Positions 1 through 11,660 of a DNA stretch of 64,000 bases are shown here, piece by piece. The stretch spans positions 11,536,050 through 11,600,049 of the forward strand of contig NC_037647.1 in NCBI RefSeq assembly GCF_003254395.2. Direction: 5' to 3'. The position numbers were made by a program, and so were the translations under genes. The notes under the pieces were generated by a model. That model did not search any database and had not been told where the DNA came from. It saw nothing but the letters and a program-made list of their open reading frames with translations. The stretch is from Apis mellifera. Its lineage: Eukaryota; Arthropoda; Insecta; Hymenoptera; Apidae. Within the stretch, counting starts at the first letter, position 1, and each line of letters starts with the position of its first letter.

Positions 1-1000
1 AATGGCGAGCGCGAACTATTTTCGATAGCTTGGACAACGCTAATTTCTCAAGCTGGAGTGCGTAAAAAAAGTAAACAGCGACGCGAGCGCTCGAAATCGT
101 CGCACGGGACTGGAAACTATAGTCGCGACTCTTCTTAACCGTTTTCGCTATGGACGATTTCTCTGTCGCGGCAAAAATGTACGTACGGCACTCGAGAAAG
201 GTCGCAACGGTCGTGTTTACGTTTCGCTGCCGTGACGGAGAAGAAAGTTTTCTCGAAACAAAGTATTTATAACTTGTAAACACGCTCGCGCTTTAATTAC
301 ACTTTGGGATCGAATAACATTACGGTATTTAATAATATGATATAATCGTATATAATGACTGTATTCGGTGTACGATACTTGATTCGCTCGTCGTACGTAC
401 AATACGCGGCATCTTATGCGGAGCGACTATAGTAACGAAACGGTTAAAAAGAACGTTGTTTTCAGATGGCGCCACGAACAGTGAAGTAATTCGGTCGAAA
501 GATACGATGGTGGAAAAAGAGGAACTTGTTTGCTAATGGTAAGATCGATAGATACAATCTTACAATTTAATTAATAGAATCGATTCGATTTTCAGAATGG
601 TAATGGCGTTTAATATTTTTCACGATCGAAAGGATCGCACGATGCACAATGACATAAAATTTAGAAAAAGGAGAAATATACATAATATCGCATTGTGTAA
701 TTAGAAGTGGAAACTAGTGTATCGATCGTGTGAATTCGCGTATCGTGCGTATCGCGATATTAATAACAATGCACGTAAAAGGAAATAGTTTCTCTTATTA
801 TATATATATATTTTACGAGTAATAACTTTATTTTTGTTTCTCCTTCTCTCTCTTGAAAATTGAAATTCCCCGTTACCGCAACGAATTATTTAGATATATA
901 CGATTCGCGAATTACTTTCATTTCCTAAACACTTGTTGTTGTTTCTTAATTAACCTCGTTTTTTTTTTTACACCACTTTTATTTATTTACGAAAAGGTTT
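1..1000. other. AT-rich non-coding DNA, no gene seen
   Basis: No open frame here has coding character; the only one of any length is a 61-codon minus-strand frame at 217-402 with no recognisable domain. There is a short (TA)n run near 798-811 and T-rich runs near 960-970. CpG words are frequent despite the AT-rich background, as is typical of bee DNA. Nothing else stands out. Confidence 0.6.
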
Positions 1001-1194
1001 ACAATTCTAGAAATCTACGTGATACGTAACACGAAAATAATCCCCTTCTTCCCGAGGAATTTTTGAATCGATGAAAAAAAAAAATCCATTAGAATTCTGT
1101 ATAAATAAGGAAGGAGAAGAGAATGATTTCCAAGAATACGGAACGAATTCTCTCGTTGGGGAATAGCGGCACGATAACACGTAATTCAACACAG

Positions 1195-1385
1195 ATTTCA
1201 TCGCTCTCCTCTCCCCCTCCCTCGAATCGAAGGGGGGGGGGGGAGAAACCGCAAAATAAAGCTGGTACAAACGAAACGTTCCCAATTATGGTATCCGCGT
1301 GCGCGATATAAGCGTTTCCTAATCTCTCTTGCCTCGGAGAAGAAAGATGATAGAGTACGTGTTGCGCGCGCGCGTGTGTGTGAAA
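1195..1385. repeat. Poly-G run and CG/GT alternating tract
   Basis: A C/T-rich stretch (about 1204-1221) is followed by a run of about 12 G at 1232-1243. At 1363-1382 there is an alternating purine-pyrimidine tract, (CG)n running into (TG)n, of the type known to favour left-handed Z-DNA. Long minus-strand frames across this region (1007-1285, 1089-1478) are rich in Pro, Ser and Phe because of these tracts, and I do not regard them as genes. Confidence 0.6.
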
Positions 1386-1499
1386 CGCGATGTTAAATTG
1401 GCGGGTGACGAAAGAGGAGGGCGGGCGGGTAAAGCTGTAAAGAATGCCGATACGGAAAGGGAATAATAATAATAACACGAGTGGATCGAAACGGATTGA

Positions 1500-2390
1500 A
1501 GCGAATTAATTTCCCAATAAGGGCGCCCACGCTATACCCTATCATTCGACAGGAAATGTAAGCTAAAACGTGTCATTTTCAGCGAATACTCGATTCGATC
1601 CGAGCGTGTAGGGGACTTAAAGGCCTATTTTCGACCTCGTTTCGCAATTCTCGAAACACGCCCGCGGTCTTCTCCGTCCTCTCCGAGGATTCGAGCGCTC
1701 CTTCGCCCTTGCGATCGATCCGAACCAAGCGTCGCGTAATGCCTCGAACATTTTTTTTTTTAGTTTTAGGTCTATTTAGTATTTATAGCTTTTATTTAGT
1801 TTTTTTTAAGTTTTTCGTTTAAGTTAATATTATTAATAACCATTTGAGATTTTTCAATGTTTAAACAAAGTACAGAGAACGAATCGATAATTTTTCGATC
1901 GCATTTCGATTCTGCGTTTAAATTTCAATTTCATTACCGGATATGACATCTCGATTTCAATTTAAATTTCGATTATCGAAAACTGTCTCGATAAGTTTAT
2001 CAATGAGATTCAGATTTTCATTTTTATTTAATTTTATTTCTATCTTATTTCAATTTACACTATACCTATTATTTTTCCATACATTTATCTATTTTTTACA
2101 ATATATTGATCATTCGTATTTCCATCCTTACACTAATTAAATTAATTTTTTCACATATCTATATTTTTATTTACGAGATGTAACAAATTAGAATAAGAAA
2201 AAAGCGATATTATTTTCCAAAAAAAAAAAATTAAATCTCCGTACAAGAAAATTAAAACCGAAAAAAAAACATAATTTTATCCATTTCGACCCTTTTCGAA
2301 TCTTTCATTAACCATCGTCGCTCCGATAGATCATCTTCACGTTTCCCCAGAAGCGAGAAGAATCGCGAATAGAATAGAATAATTGGCTCG
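1500..2390. other. Non-coding DNA, GC-rich then AT-rich
   Basis: From 1500 to 1745 the sequence is mixed-GC and non-repetitive. From 1750 to 2275 it is strongly AT-rich with T and A runs. I see no gene, RNA or repeat array. Confidence 0.5.
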
Positions 2391-2399
2391 AGAGTTGAT

Positions 2400-2960
2400 C
2401 TCGTCGATTCGCAAGGAAGAGTAGCGTAGTAGTGGTGTCCGTCGATGAGGAGTGGGAACATTGTTTTGGTTGGATCCGAGGCCTGGCGAGCGAGCGAGCG
2501 AGCGAGAAGAGTGGGGGGAGGCGGCCGACGTCGCAGAAGGAGGGAAGGAGGGAGAAAAAAAATTCCTCGAGGGTGGATCGAGCACGAAATTCTTGAAAGG
2601 CATCGTCCGAGATGCACCTGTACCCTGCGCGGTTAGGTCGTGTGCATTTTTCACCTCTCCTCCCCCCCTCCCTCTCTCTTTCTCTCTCTTTCTCCATCGG
2701 GTCGCATCAGGTTCCTTTCTCGTTCAACCGGGGCTTGACCAACGCTCGCCTCGTGTCTCGAAATCATTCCACGAGCCTACTCGTGTTCGAGGAGCGCGAC
2801 CGAGTAAGCATTCCTCCTCGAGAGAAGACGCGTGCCTGGCGTGTGCTTCTTTTCCCCCACCTCTTCGTATTTAAATTCCGCCTCTCTCTATCTTTCTTTC
2901 TCTTTCCTTTTCACGCGCACGATTTCCGTACGAAGGAAGGATCTATCTATCGATCCTTGT
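2400..2960. other. GC/CpG-rich patch with GAGC repeat and pyrimidine tract
   Basis: This GC-rich block contains a (GAGC)n microsatellite around 2487-2505, GGA-rich sequence, a long C/T tract (about 2648-2695) and many CpGs. All six frames give overlapping 60-140-codon frames made of Arg, Ser, Pro and Leu, which is what such composition produces by chance. It could be a promoter or 5' UTR region, but no TATA box, initiator or splice site stands out enough to call one. Confidence 0.4.
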
Positions 2961-3011
2961 TGTAGAATTAACTTAACTTTCTTTTCATTCAGTTTATCAA
3001 TGTTGGATAGA

Positions 3012-3300
3012 AATGTGGATCGATAATTTTTTAATTTCCCTTCTGATGTCGCGAACAATATGAAAATTCGTGAGAAGAAGAATTAAAAAAAGAGAAATGA
3101 AGGAGGGAAGAAGGGAGAGGTGGAGTCCCAATCCAATCGTGGATAAGAGAAAGGATAAAAATGTGGATCGATAATTTTTAAATTTCGATAATCGTGACGA
3201 ATATAAAAAAATTCCTGGTTCGAGAAAATCGAGAAAGAAAAAAAGAGAAATGAAGGAAGAAAGGAAGAAAGGAAGGAAGGAAGAGGAGAGCTGGACTCCC
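3012..3300. repeat. GA-rich tandem duplication, ~149-bp unit
   Basis: Two diverged copies start with the same word ATGTGGATCGATAATTTTT (near 3012 and at 3161). Each runs into an AT segment, then a GAGAAATGAAGGA purine-rich stretch, and ends in GGA(G/C)TCCC (about 3124 and 3293). The second copy has expanded GGAA repeats. It is non-coding. Confidence 0.75.
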
Positions 3301-3309
3301 CCTTACGGC

Positions 3310-4780
3310 AGGTTGGCAGCGACTAAATGATTTACCAAACAATAAATCGTCGGGGAGATACGATCGGATGCAACGCGGACCGAGCCTGGGAACGAGGGAA
3401 CCGCTTACATCGCCTTACTTGTCCGCGAAAGCTTCCACTTGTTCCATTCCTTTTCGGAGATTCGATCCCCCTTCCCTTCCCTTCCGTCCAAAGTCCTCCG
3501 AAAACACTTTCCATTTCCGATCGATCGCTATTCTTTTATCTTTCGAATAATAATTTTGCGAATTTCTCGGGTAGAAATCCACCTCCTCCCCATCCCCAAT
3601 CGCGTTATCTATTCGAAAATAATTATATTTTACATCATATTGTTTATTTTTTGTTGACAGGATAAATATTTGGTCGAATGAACAAACGTTTAACGAAACG
3701 TTTAATTCCGTCTGCTTGCTACGATATATTTGAAGCGCGAGGCGCGCGCGAGAGAAAAGTAATAAAGATAACAATTCAACCGCAAATAAAAATAGCCGTT
3801 GGCAACGTTCCAATGACAAAAGTACAAATATAAAATTTCGCGCGATTTTGGTGAGCTTTAAATATTCGTAGCAATTATATTATTATATTATATTTGTCTA
3901 TTCGATCCGTCATTATTATTATATTAAGATCGATCGATTATTCGAAATATAGGACACGCGCCTTGTAAATTTTTAATTTATTTTCGAAAAGTGTCGACAC
4001 GTTTCGTAACTCGTCGAACGAACATATAGAGGCCGATTGAAGTTGTCGCTTTTGATCCATTTCCATTTTTCTCTCTCTCTCTCTCTCTCTTTCGTTTCGA
4101 GTCGATCCCTCTTACGAAATATCCTATCCGAAACACGATAAGTAACGGATAGTTAACCGTCTAATGGCTACACGCGCGTATTATTTTTCTCACCGTAACA
4201 ACAATCTACTTTCTTTCTCCGACGTTTGATCGATCTAGATCCCTTATCTCTCTTATATCTATACGGTTCTCCGCGTATTTACAAACGCTCGTCGGTATAA
4301 ATTTTTTTCTTCTATTTTCCGTGAAATATATCGTACATATATATATATATATTTCACAGCGGTAATTGAATCGCTAATCCTGTCTATTGCGCGAATATCG
4401 CGATAATAGGCGAGCGTAACGATTGTAACTCGACGATCGTGTGCGAACCGAGAGAAATAATATTCGGCAATAATGTTACGCGTAATTTTTTACTTTTGAG
4501 AGAGAAAAAAAATTATAAAATCAACTAGATTCGATGTTTCGATGATTAAAAAAAAAAAAGAAATAAGAGATAGGAAAGGGATAAAAGTATGGAATAAAGC
4601 GAGTAAGGAGAGAAACGTTGATTTAACGCCTACGGGAAAAAGAAGCCGAATCTCGATACCGATCCTTTATTAAAGTAAAGAAGAAGATATACCCTTTCTT
4701 TTATCTCTTTTCACCTTCGTCCTTTCGAGGCAATTCGTTAAGAAGACGAATTACCGTCATTTCGAAATCCTCGTAATAAT
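3310..4780. other. AT-rich non-coding DNA with a (CT)n microsatellite
   Basis: This stretch holds short antisense-shadow frames at 3327-3819, a (CT)n run near 4072-4091 and an inverted repeat at 4321-4357 (listed separately). I see no gene, RNA or mobile element. Confidence 0.5.
4321..4357. repeat. Inverted repeat with TA-rich stem
   Basis: The left arm GTGAAATATAT and right arm ATATATTTCAC are exact reverse complements. They flank a centre that continues as alternating TA, so the structure could extrude as a cruciform. The right arm lies in a (TA)n run, so slippage is a sufficient explanation. Confidence 0.6.
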
Positions 4781-4799
4781 TTCGAATAATTGGAACGCA

Positions 4800-5010
4800 A
4801 AAGCGAGAGAGAGAGAGAGAGAGAGAGAATTACGAATCGAATTGTTGCGGAGAAGGAAGGAGTTTTGAAACTCAGCCTCACCTTTTTCGGTCAAACCTAT
4901 TATTATTACCGCTGCGCTCGTTGCAAAATAGCGCGGTTGAAAACCAATTTTCCCATCGGATCACGTTTCTATCCAAGAAGAATCTTTGTCCATTTTGCGC
5001 AGAGAGAGAG
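4800..5010. other. Non-coding DNA with GA microsatellites
   Basis: (GA)n runs lie at about 4804-4828 and 5001-5014, separated by ordinary mixed sequence. The open frames through here are rich in Arg and Glu from the GA repeats and are not credible genes. Confidence 0.5.
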
Positions 5011-5039
5011 AGAGAATGTGGAAGAAATCGTGGCGCTAT

Positions 5040-5340
5040 CGAGCTTCTTCCTCCTCCTCCTCCTCCTTCTCTTCCTGCATCCCACGCCCTTCGACGCCCC
5101 CTCCCTTCCCCCCCGCCACCTTTTCCCCCATTGATCGGGACACCGTCGGTTATCTCGGTCTCTTTGTAACATAATGGCCTTTGTACCGTCCGCCGTTTCG
5201 AACGGCAGCAACGGCAGCACCCAGCCAAAGAGGAGGAGGAGGAGGAGGAGGAGGAGGAGGAGGAGAGTGGAGCAGCACGCGGATGCAACGCTCGCCTCCC
5301 CCTCCCCCTCTTCCTCCTCCTCCTCCTGCACCTCCTCAAG
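5040..5340. repeat. (TCC)n - (GGA)n - (TCC)n microsatellite cluster
   Basis: A TCC-rich run (about 5050-5075) is followed by (GGA)n of about 12 units at 5229-5266 and then another CCT/CCC run at about 5296-5330. The GGA block is the reverse complement of the two TCC blocks, so foldback pairing is possible on either side. The frames across it encode poly-Arg, poly-Ser or poly-Gly and are artefacts of the repeat. Confidence 0.85.
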
Positions 5341-5710
5341 GAAGGTGGATCTGGTTGCGTTCGTCGACCTCTCGGCCGATCATATGGGCGCCCCTTGCGC
5401 ACTTGTGCACGTGGGTGGCACGGGAGATTCTTTCGCCGAACCGCCTCGATCCTCTCCTGGAGGATCTTCGATCGATCGATCGATTCCTTCCATCCTAGGG
5501 GATGGGATTGGATTAGAGGGGGGAGGAGGGAGGGAGATTGGAATTTTTGAATGAAAATTGGGAAATTTGGGAGGTGTTAGATTCGAGTTTAATTCCAATT
5601 GTTGGAAATGTTTATAATGCGATAATTTGGGAAATTTGGAGGATGATTTCGAAAGCGTTGGATTCGATTTTAATTGGAATTTTAATTAATAAAAATTTGG
5701 GAAATTTAGG

Positions 5711-6345
5711 CTAATTTCATTGGATCCCTCGAAAGATTCGAATTTAATTCCAATTGAAAATATTGGACAAATGAAAATTGGAAAATTTGGAAAATAGATT
5801 AATTTTATTGGATCCTATTTTTTGGATAATTTATCAAATAGAAATAGAATTCTAGAACAATTTGGAGGTAGGCTAATTTCATTGGATCCCTCGAAAGATT
5901 CGAATTTAATTCCAATTGAAAATATTAAGCAAATGAAAATTGGAAAATTTGAAAGATAGGTTAATTTCATTGGATTCTACTTTCTGGATAATTTATCAAA
6001 TAGAAATAGAATTCTAGAACAATTTGGAGGTAGGCTAATTTCATTGGATCCCTCGAAAGATTCGAATTTAATTCCAATTGAAAATATTGGGCAAATGAAA
6101 ATTGGAAAATTTGGAAAATAGGCTAATTTCATTGGATTCTACTTTCTGGATAATTTATCAAATAGAAATAGAATTCTAGAACAATTTGAAGATAGGCTAA
6201 TTTCATTGGATCCCTCGAAAGATTCGAATTTAATTCCAATTGAAAATATTGAGCAAATGAAAATTGGAAAATTTGAAAAATAGACTAATTTCATTGGATT
6301 CTACTTTCTGGATAATTTATTAAATAGATATAGAATTCTTCGAAA
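5711..6345. repeat. 162-bp minisatellite, four copies
   Basis: The word CTAATTTCATTGGATCCCTC starts at 5711, 5873, 6035 and 6197, giving an exact 162-bp spacing. Each unit continues with GATTCGAATTTAATTCC, a GAAAATTGGAAAATTTG stretch, and a second half with TGGATAATTTATCAAATAG and GAATTCTAGAACAATTTG. Copies differ by point changes with almost no length change, so the array is young or homogenised. The flanks (5540-5710 and 6350-6680) carry more diverged fragments of the same words. The AT-rich units contain stops in all frames. Confidence 0.92.
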
Positions 6346-6689
6346 CCGTTAGAATTTGAGAAGAATTTGATTAACAAAAAACGCAAATTAGAAAATTTAA
6401 ATTATGCAAGATGAATTAATTTCATCGTTTAAGGTTAATTTATCAAGCGAGATTCGAGCGTTTATAATCCCAATTGAAATTTTAATTCACCAATATTGAA
6501 TAAAAATAAAAATAAAAATTATAAAATTTTCCAAATAAAAATTGGAAAATTTGAAAGAACAATTTAATGATGCAAGGATAGTTTCTAATTTCACTAATTC
6601 CTTTTCGGATAATTTATTTAGAGTCTCGATTCCACACCGAAATTGAAAAATTTCGAAGCCAGCCAAATTTTCACCGAACAATTTATCAT

Positions 6690-7250
6690 CGAATGGTTGG
6701 TAAGCTTTTCAGATTCTTCTTCTTCTTATCCCTGTTGAGAAGCTTGTTCACGACCTCCACAACAATAACAATAACAACAACAACAACAACAACACAACGA
6801 TCTCTCCAACAACCTTCCGTCCTTCCCTCTCTCTCTCCTTCCCCCTCTCCCGCTTCTTTGTGCGTGACGAAAGCGGGCAGGCGGAGTGGTGGGGGGCGCT
6901 GGCTATCCGTGTTAACTCGACACCGGGGTGCGCAGCTCAGGTGCGCTTGGACACGAGGCTGTAAAAGGCCTGCCTGCCTAACCTGCCTTCCTTGCAATCC
7001 ACGCGCATTTTAATTTCAGCTTAGAGTTTGTTAGCGCGGCTCTCTAAGACGACGGATTCTCCCTCCTATTTTAAAGCCGGGTTAAAACTCGGACACAAAA
7101 ACGACGAGCCCCCTTATCTACCAGCAGCGCTTGGAAACCTTTCGAAAAGATTATCCTCGTCGCTTCCGCCTCTCTTAAATCCGTCTCCTCTTCTTTAGCC
7201 GCGTTTCCAAGCAACGATTTTTCGCGCGTCATTTCGTAGGGAGATTGTTA
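6690..7250. other. Mixed-GC non-coding DNA with (ACA)n and GC-rich core
   Basis: An (ACA)n run lies at about 6758-6795, followed by a C/T tract and a GC-rich, non-repetitive segment at about 6860-7060 containing repeated CCTGCC words. The open frames on both strands at 6686-7013 overlap the ACA repeat. The GC-rich segment could be regulatory or exonic, but nothing in it identifies a product. Confidence 0.35.
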
Positions 7251-7660
7251 AGAGAGCGTTAATTTGCTTCTTATTAAAGGGGACGAGAAAATCCTTCTTC
7301 TTTCTTCTTCTATTTCTTTTTTTTCCTTTTCTAGGAGTCTTCGAGTTTGAGTTTCGATGGGAGTATTGGAGGGAGAATGGGAGGGAGGGATTTCTAGTTT
7401 TTTTGAGGAGAGGAGAGGAGAGGAGGTGGGTTATTTATCAGGAGAGGGGGAGCCACAGCCTTCTTCCGGCACCTCGGCACGATTTTCAGAGATATTCGAG
7501 ATATATTGGTCCCTTTCTGTTCTTGGTCGCGCGCGTACTCGCACTCCCTTAACGACGTCCCGCCACACCCCCCACACAAAAAAACTCGAATCCCTTTTCT
7601 CTTCGCGAGATTTCTCTCGACGGTTCGTTCGGTTGTGTGAGAAAGAAAGGAGGGGAAAGG
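7250..7660. other. Non-coding DNA preceding the AAAT array
   Basis: A T/C-rich tract lies at 7290-7335, with GGA-rich sequence at 7360-7450. The 109-codon plus-strand frame at 7357-7686 runs from GGA repeats into the AAAT array and has no recognisable domain. I do not call a gene. Confidence 0.4.
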
Positions 7661-7905
7661 GAAGGAATTCGAAAGTAAATAAATAAATAAATAAATAATT
7701 TTGATATCATTGGAAGCGAGGGAGATCCTTCAAACTCGCTTTTCTTCAATCAATTAGCGGAAGAGGAAGAAGAAAAAGAAGGAAAGATGAATGAACTAAT
7801 TTATTTTTTTGATTACAGGGAGGAGAAGGGGGAGGGGAAGAGAAGTTGAGGGCCAAAAATGCACCAAAAATACATAAAAGAGGGGAAAGGGAAGGAATTC
7901 GAAAG

Positions 7906-7939
<34 letters not shown>

Positions 7940-9990
7940 TGATATAATTGAAAAAAAGAGATCCTTCAGAACCCTTATTCAGATCACTGAAACTCATTTT
8001 TTTTCAATTAACTCGAGAAAGAAGAAGAAAAAGAAAATTACAGAGAAAGGGAGGGAAAATCAATTGCTGCGAGGGTGAATTCGAAAGTAAATAAATAAAT
8101 AATTTTAATATCATTGGAAGAGAGGGAGATCCTTCAAACTCGCTTTTCTTCAATCAATTAGAGGAAGAGGAAGAAGAAGAAGAAGGAAAGATGAATGAAC
8201 TAATTCATTTTTTTGATTACAGGGAGAAGAAGGGGGAGGGGAAGAGAAGTTGAGGACCAAAAATGCACTAAAAGAGGAGAAAGGGAAGGAATTCGAAAGT
8301 AAATAAATAAATAAATAAATAAATAATTTTGATATAATTGGAAACGAAAGAGATCTTTCAAAAACTTTATTGAATCACTGAAACTCGTTTTTCTTCAATC
8401 AACTCGAAGAAGAAGAAGAAAAAGAAGAAGAAGATTACAAGGAAAGGGAAGGAAGATCAATTGTTATAAGGATGAGACGAGAAATGCAGAGAAGGAGGGG
8501 AAAATGAAGGAAGAAATTCAAAAATAAATAAATAATTTCGATATCATTGAAAAAAGAATCCTTCAGAATCTTTATTCAGATCACTGAAATTCTCACTTTT
8601 CTTCAATCAACTCGAGAAAGAAGAAGAAGAAAAGATTAATGAACTAATTCATTTTTTGTGGATTTCAGGGAGGAGGAGGAAGAGGGAAGATCAGTTGAGG
8701 GGCGACCAAAAAAATGCACCGGAAACGAAGGAATTCGAAAATAAATAAATAAATAAATAAATAATTTCGATATTATTGGAAACAAAGGTAGTTAATAAAT
8801 AATTATTGAATATATATTTATTTAAATGTATGTATATATAAATATTTTATTCCAAATAAAAATAAATATTACAAAAAAAAAACAAATATATATTTATATT
8901 TTATAAAATAAATAATATATTTAAAAAATAATTATAAATATAGTAATTTAATTAAATTTATGTTAAAATTTTATACTAATAAATATAATTATGTGAACAA
9001 ATAGATAAATAAAAATAAAAATTAAATTTAATTATTAATAAATTTGTAATAATAGATATTAAATTAATTATAAGTAAATAAATTTTATATTAGTAAATTA
9101 GTTTTTAAATAATTTATATTGTAATTTTTGAATTAATTATATTAATTAATTATATATAAAATATAAAAATTTAAGTAAAATTATAATTAATAGAGAATTC
9201 TGAAACAATAAATGAAAATTTTATTCGGAAATTAATTTTAGTAAAGATAAACAAAACCCTTATTGGATCACTGAAACTCGCTTTTTTTCAATCAACTCGA
9301 GAAAGAAGAAGAAAAAATGAATGAACTAATTCATTTTTCGATTACAGGGAGGGGAAGAGGCAGAGAAAATCAATCGAGAGACGACAAAAATGTACCAAAA
9401 GCGAAGGAATTTAAAGATAAATAAATAAATAAATAAATAATTTTATTAGATCATTGAAAACTCACTTCTCTTCAATCAATTCTAGAAAGAAGAAAAAAAA
9501 AGAAGAAAAATAGGAAAGATCAATTGCTGCGAGAGTGAATTCGAAAGAAAATAAATAAATAAATAATTTCGATATTATTGATTCAAAATTCTTATTCACT
9601 TTTCTTCAATCAACTCGAGGAAACGAGAAAGAAGAAGAAGAAAAAATGAATGAACTAATTCATTTTTCGATTACAGGGAGGGAGAGGGAAGATCAATCGA
9701 GGGGCGACAAAAATGCACCGAAACCGAGGGAATTCAAAAATAAATAAATAAATAAATAATTTTATTAGATCACTGAAATTCGCTTCTCTTCAATCAATTC
9801 GAGAAAAAAGGAAAAAAAGAAGATTACAGAGAGCGGGAGGGAAGATCAATTCAAAAGTAAATATATAAATAAATAAATAAATAAATAATTTCGATATTAT
9901 TGATTCAAAATTCTTATTCACTTTTCTTCAATCAACTTTTGAGGAAACGAGAAAGAAGAAAAAAAGAAAAGATGAATGAATTCATTTTTC
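7660..9990. repeat. Degenerate array anchored on GAATTCGAAAGTAAATAAATAA
   Basis: About ten irregular units (start points near 7668, 7898, 8081, 8289, 8517, 8731, 9409, 9537, 9732 and 9855) contain the same ordered modules. These are an (AAAT)n run, a TTTTGATATCATTGGAA word, a CTTTTCTTCAATCAA word followed by (GAA)n, and in about half the units GAACTAATTCATTTTT plus GATTACAGGGAGG. Spacing varies from roughly 120 to 230 bp because modules are lost in some copies. A very AT-rich insert (8790-9240) interrupts the array. The short minus-strand frames are repeat translations. Confidence 0.85.
8790..9240. other. Extremely AT-rich island inside the array
   Basis: This ~450-bp block is almost entirely A and T, with only scattered G or C, whereas the array on either side has regular GAA and GGGA modules. 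It has no open frame and no internal period I can define. It could be a diverged insertion or an expanded AT spacer. Confidence 0.6.
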
Positions 9991-10640
9991 TATTATGGGG
10001 AGGGGAAGGTCACGGGATTGGATAAAAGTGCGTTCGAAATACCGAAAGAAGTGGCGCCAGAGGAGACGAGGGATCTCCCATTGTCTCTCCCGGGACAACG
10101 AATTTAATCGTTGTCCCTCGTTGGAGAGAGAGATCGACAAAGATACTCTCCAAGAGGAAGAGGAGAAGGGAGAGGAGGGAGGGGCACAATCGAGAGGAAC
10201 GTCTTAATTAGTATCCCCGATGCACGAGCCACCGCGATCGAAAATTAGATTAGATCTTCCTTTTCCTTTCTTCTCATTCCCCGCCTTTATCTTTCCATCT
10301 CCCATTATCGATATGATCTATCGATAAACCGGTTAAAAATATCCCGACTCGACAACGGCTTTACACGTGTAACACGCGCCCCCCCCTCCCTCTCCCCTCC
10401 GATTTTACAATCTTTCCTTGTTTCCGTTTTGGAGAATAATAATAATAATTCTGGACACGATGGCGATAACATCGTAGCGACATCCTACCTTTCTTTCTCT
10501 TTTTTTTTTTTTTGAAAAGCGTAAATGGGGCATAAAGGGGATGGAGAAGAAGAGAAGAAGGGGAGGGGATCTTGGTTTACTAATTAAGACACCGGCGGAG
10601 ATCGGCCATTGTCTCGATAACAAAAAACGTGGAACGTTTC
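9990..10640. other. Non-coding DNA
   Basis: After the array the sequence becomes mixed-GC (9990-10220), then C/T-rich. There are C-runs near 10379-10387 and a T-run near 10501-10514. No supported gene or RNA. Confidence 0.45.
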
Positions 10641-10649
10641 TCTCTCTTT

Positions 10650-10690
10650 CTCGCTCTATATATATATATATATATATATATCTCTTTCTC
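10650..10690. repeat. (TA)n microsatellite flanked by (CT)n
   Basis: About 12 TA units are bracketed by TCTCTTTCTC-type runs. The plus-strand 138-codon frame crossing it (10541-10957) contains Tyr-Ile repeats from the TA tract and is not credible. Confidence 0.9.
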
Positions 10691-11039
10691 TGTCTCTGCG
10701 AGCGTTGGCTCTGTTCCGAGTGTTTGCGATTAAATCAGCACGTCCGATCGAGCGAATTAAGTCCTCGGCGTGGGTGGACCGAAGACCGGGAGAGGAGAAG
10801 GATCAAAAGAACGCTTCCTCTCTCTCTCTTTCCGTTCCGTTCGACTATCTACTATCTCTCTCGGCGCGCGCAAAAGCGCCGAGCGCAAATAAACTCGGAG
10901 GGTATGCATGCTCGATTCCGATTCGCGTATACACAAGTTCCGAGTTTAATTGGATAGTCGATTCATCGTGGTAAATGTATATATATTTTTCTTTTTTTAT
11001 TTTGGATCTATATTTTTGAAATTTTCTATTTTCCATAGA

Positions 11040-11660
11040 GAGCGAAACGATTGTGGATGAATATTTTCGAAGAATATCGAAGAATATTGCGTTGAATATA
11101 ACGAATTTTTCAAAATTTTTCCAATATTCCCTTCCAAAGAGAATGAAATCGACGCCTATGAACGGTGACTTTTATCGTATTTTGGAATTTTTCAAACTTT
11201 TCTCGAATATCTATGAACATTTGCTATAATACTAATTTTTTTCAAAATTTTTTTCTTCGATATTCCTTGAACGAAAACGAATGAGAGACGCCTATGAAAT
11301 CGTATCTCCAATTTTCTGTCCGATATTTTTCGAAAGAAAGCGAACGAGGGACGCCTATGAATCTTCACTTCTATCGTATTTTAAATTTTTCAGATTTTTC
11401 CCGATATAAAACGATCACCATCTGCAATTTTTCAAACTTCTTTTCGATAGAAAACGATCAAGGGACGCCTATGAAATGAACGATAATTTCCGTCAAATTT
11501 TTTCAAACTTGTCTCCTCGAAAGAAAACGACCAAGAAACAATCCTGTATACGAACATGACAGCGCTGTCTACGTTTTTATTTTTATCTAAATTTTTCAAC
11601 GAGTATACTCGGAAAAAGGAAATCGAGATCGGCGCCTATGAACGGTCGCGTGTATCCGTC
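11040..11660. repeat. Dispersed short motif ACGCCTATGAA, five copies
   Basis: The word (G)ACGCCTATGAA, or GGCGCCTATGAA in the last copy, occurs near 11151, 11287, 11350, 11464 and 11632. It usually lies about 10-20 bp after GAAAACGA(A/T)C and before a TTTTTCAAA(C/A)TTTT stretch. Spacing (136, 63, 114 and 168 bp) is irregular, so this is a degenerate minisatellite with variable spacers. Confidence 0.7.

Noticed and set aside
5174..5554. Arg-rich 126-codon frame resembling a nucleic-acid-binding protein
   Set aside because: The Arg run is the (GGA)n microsatellite. The rest is ordinary, and the opposite strand is equally open.
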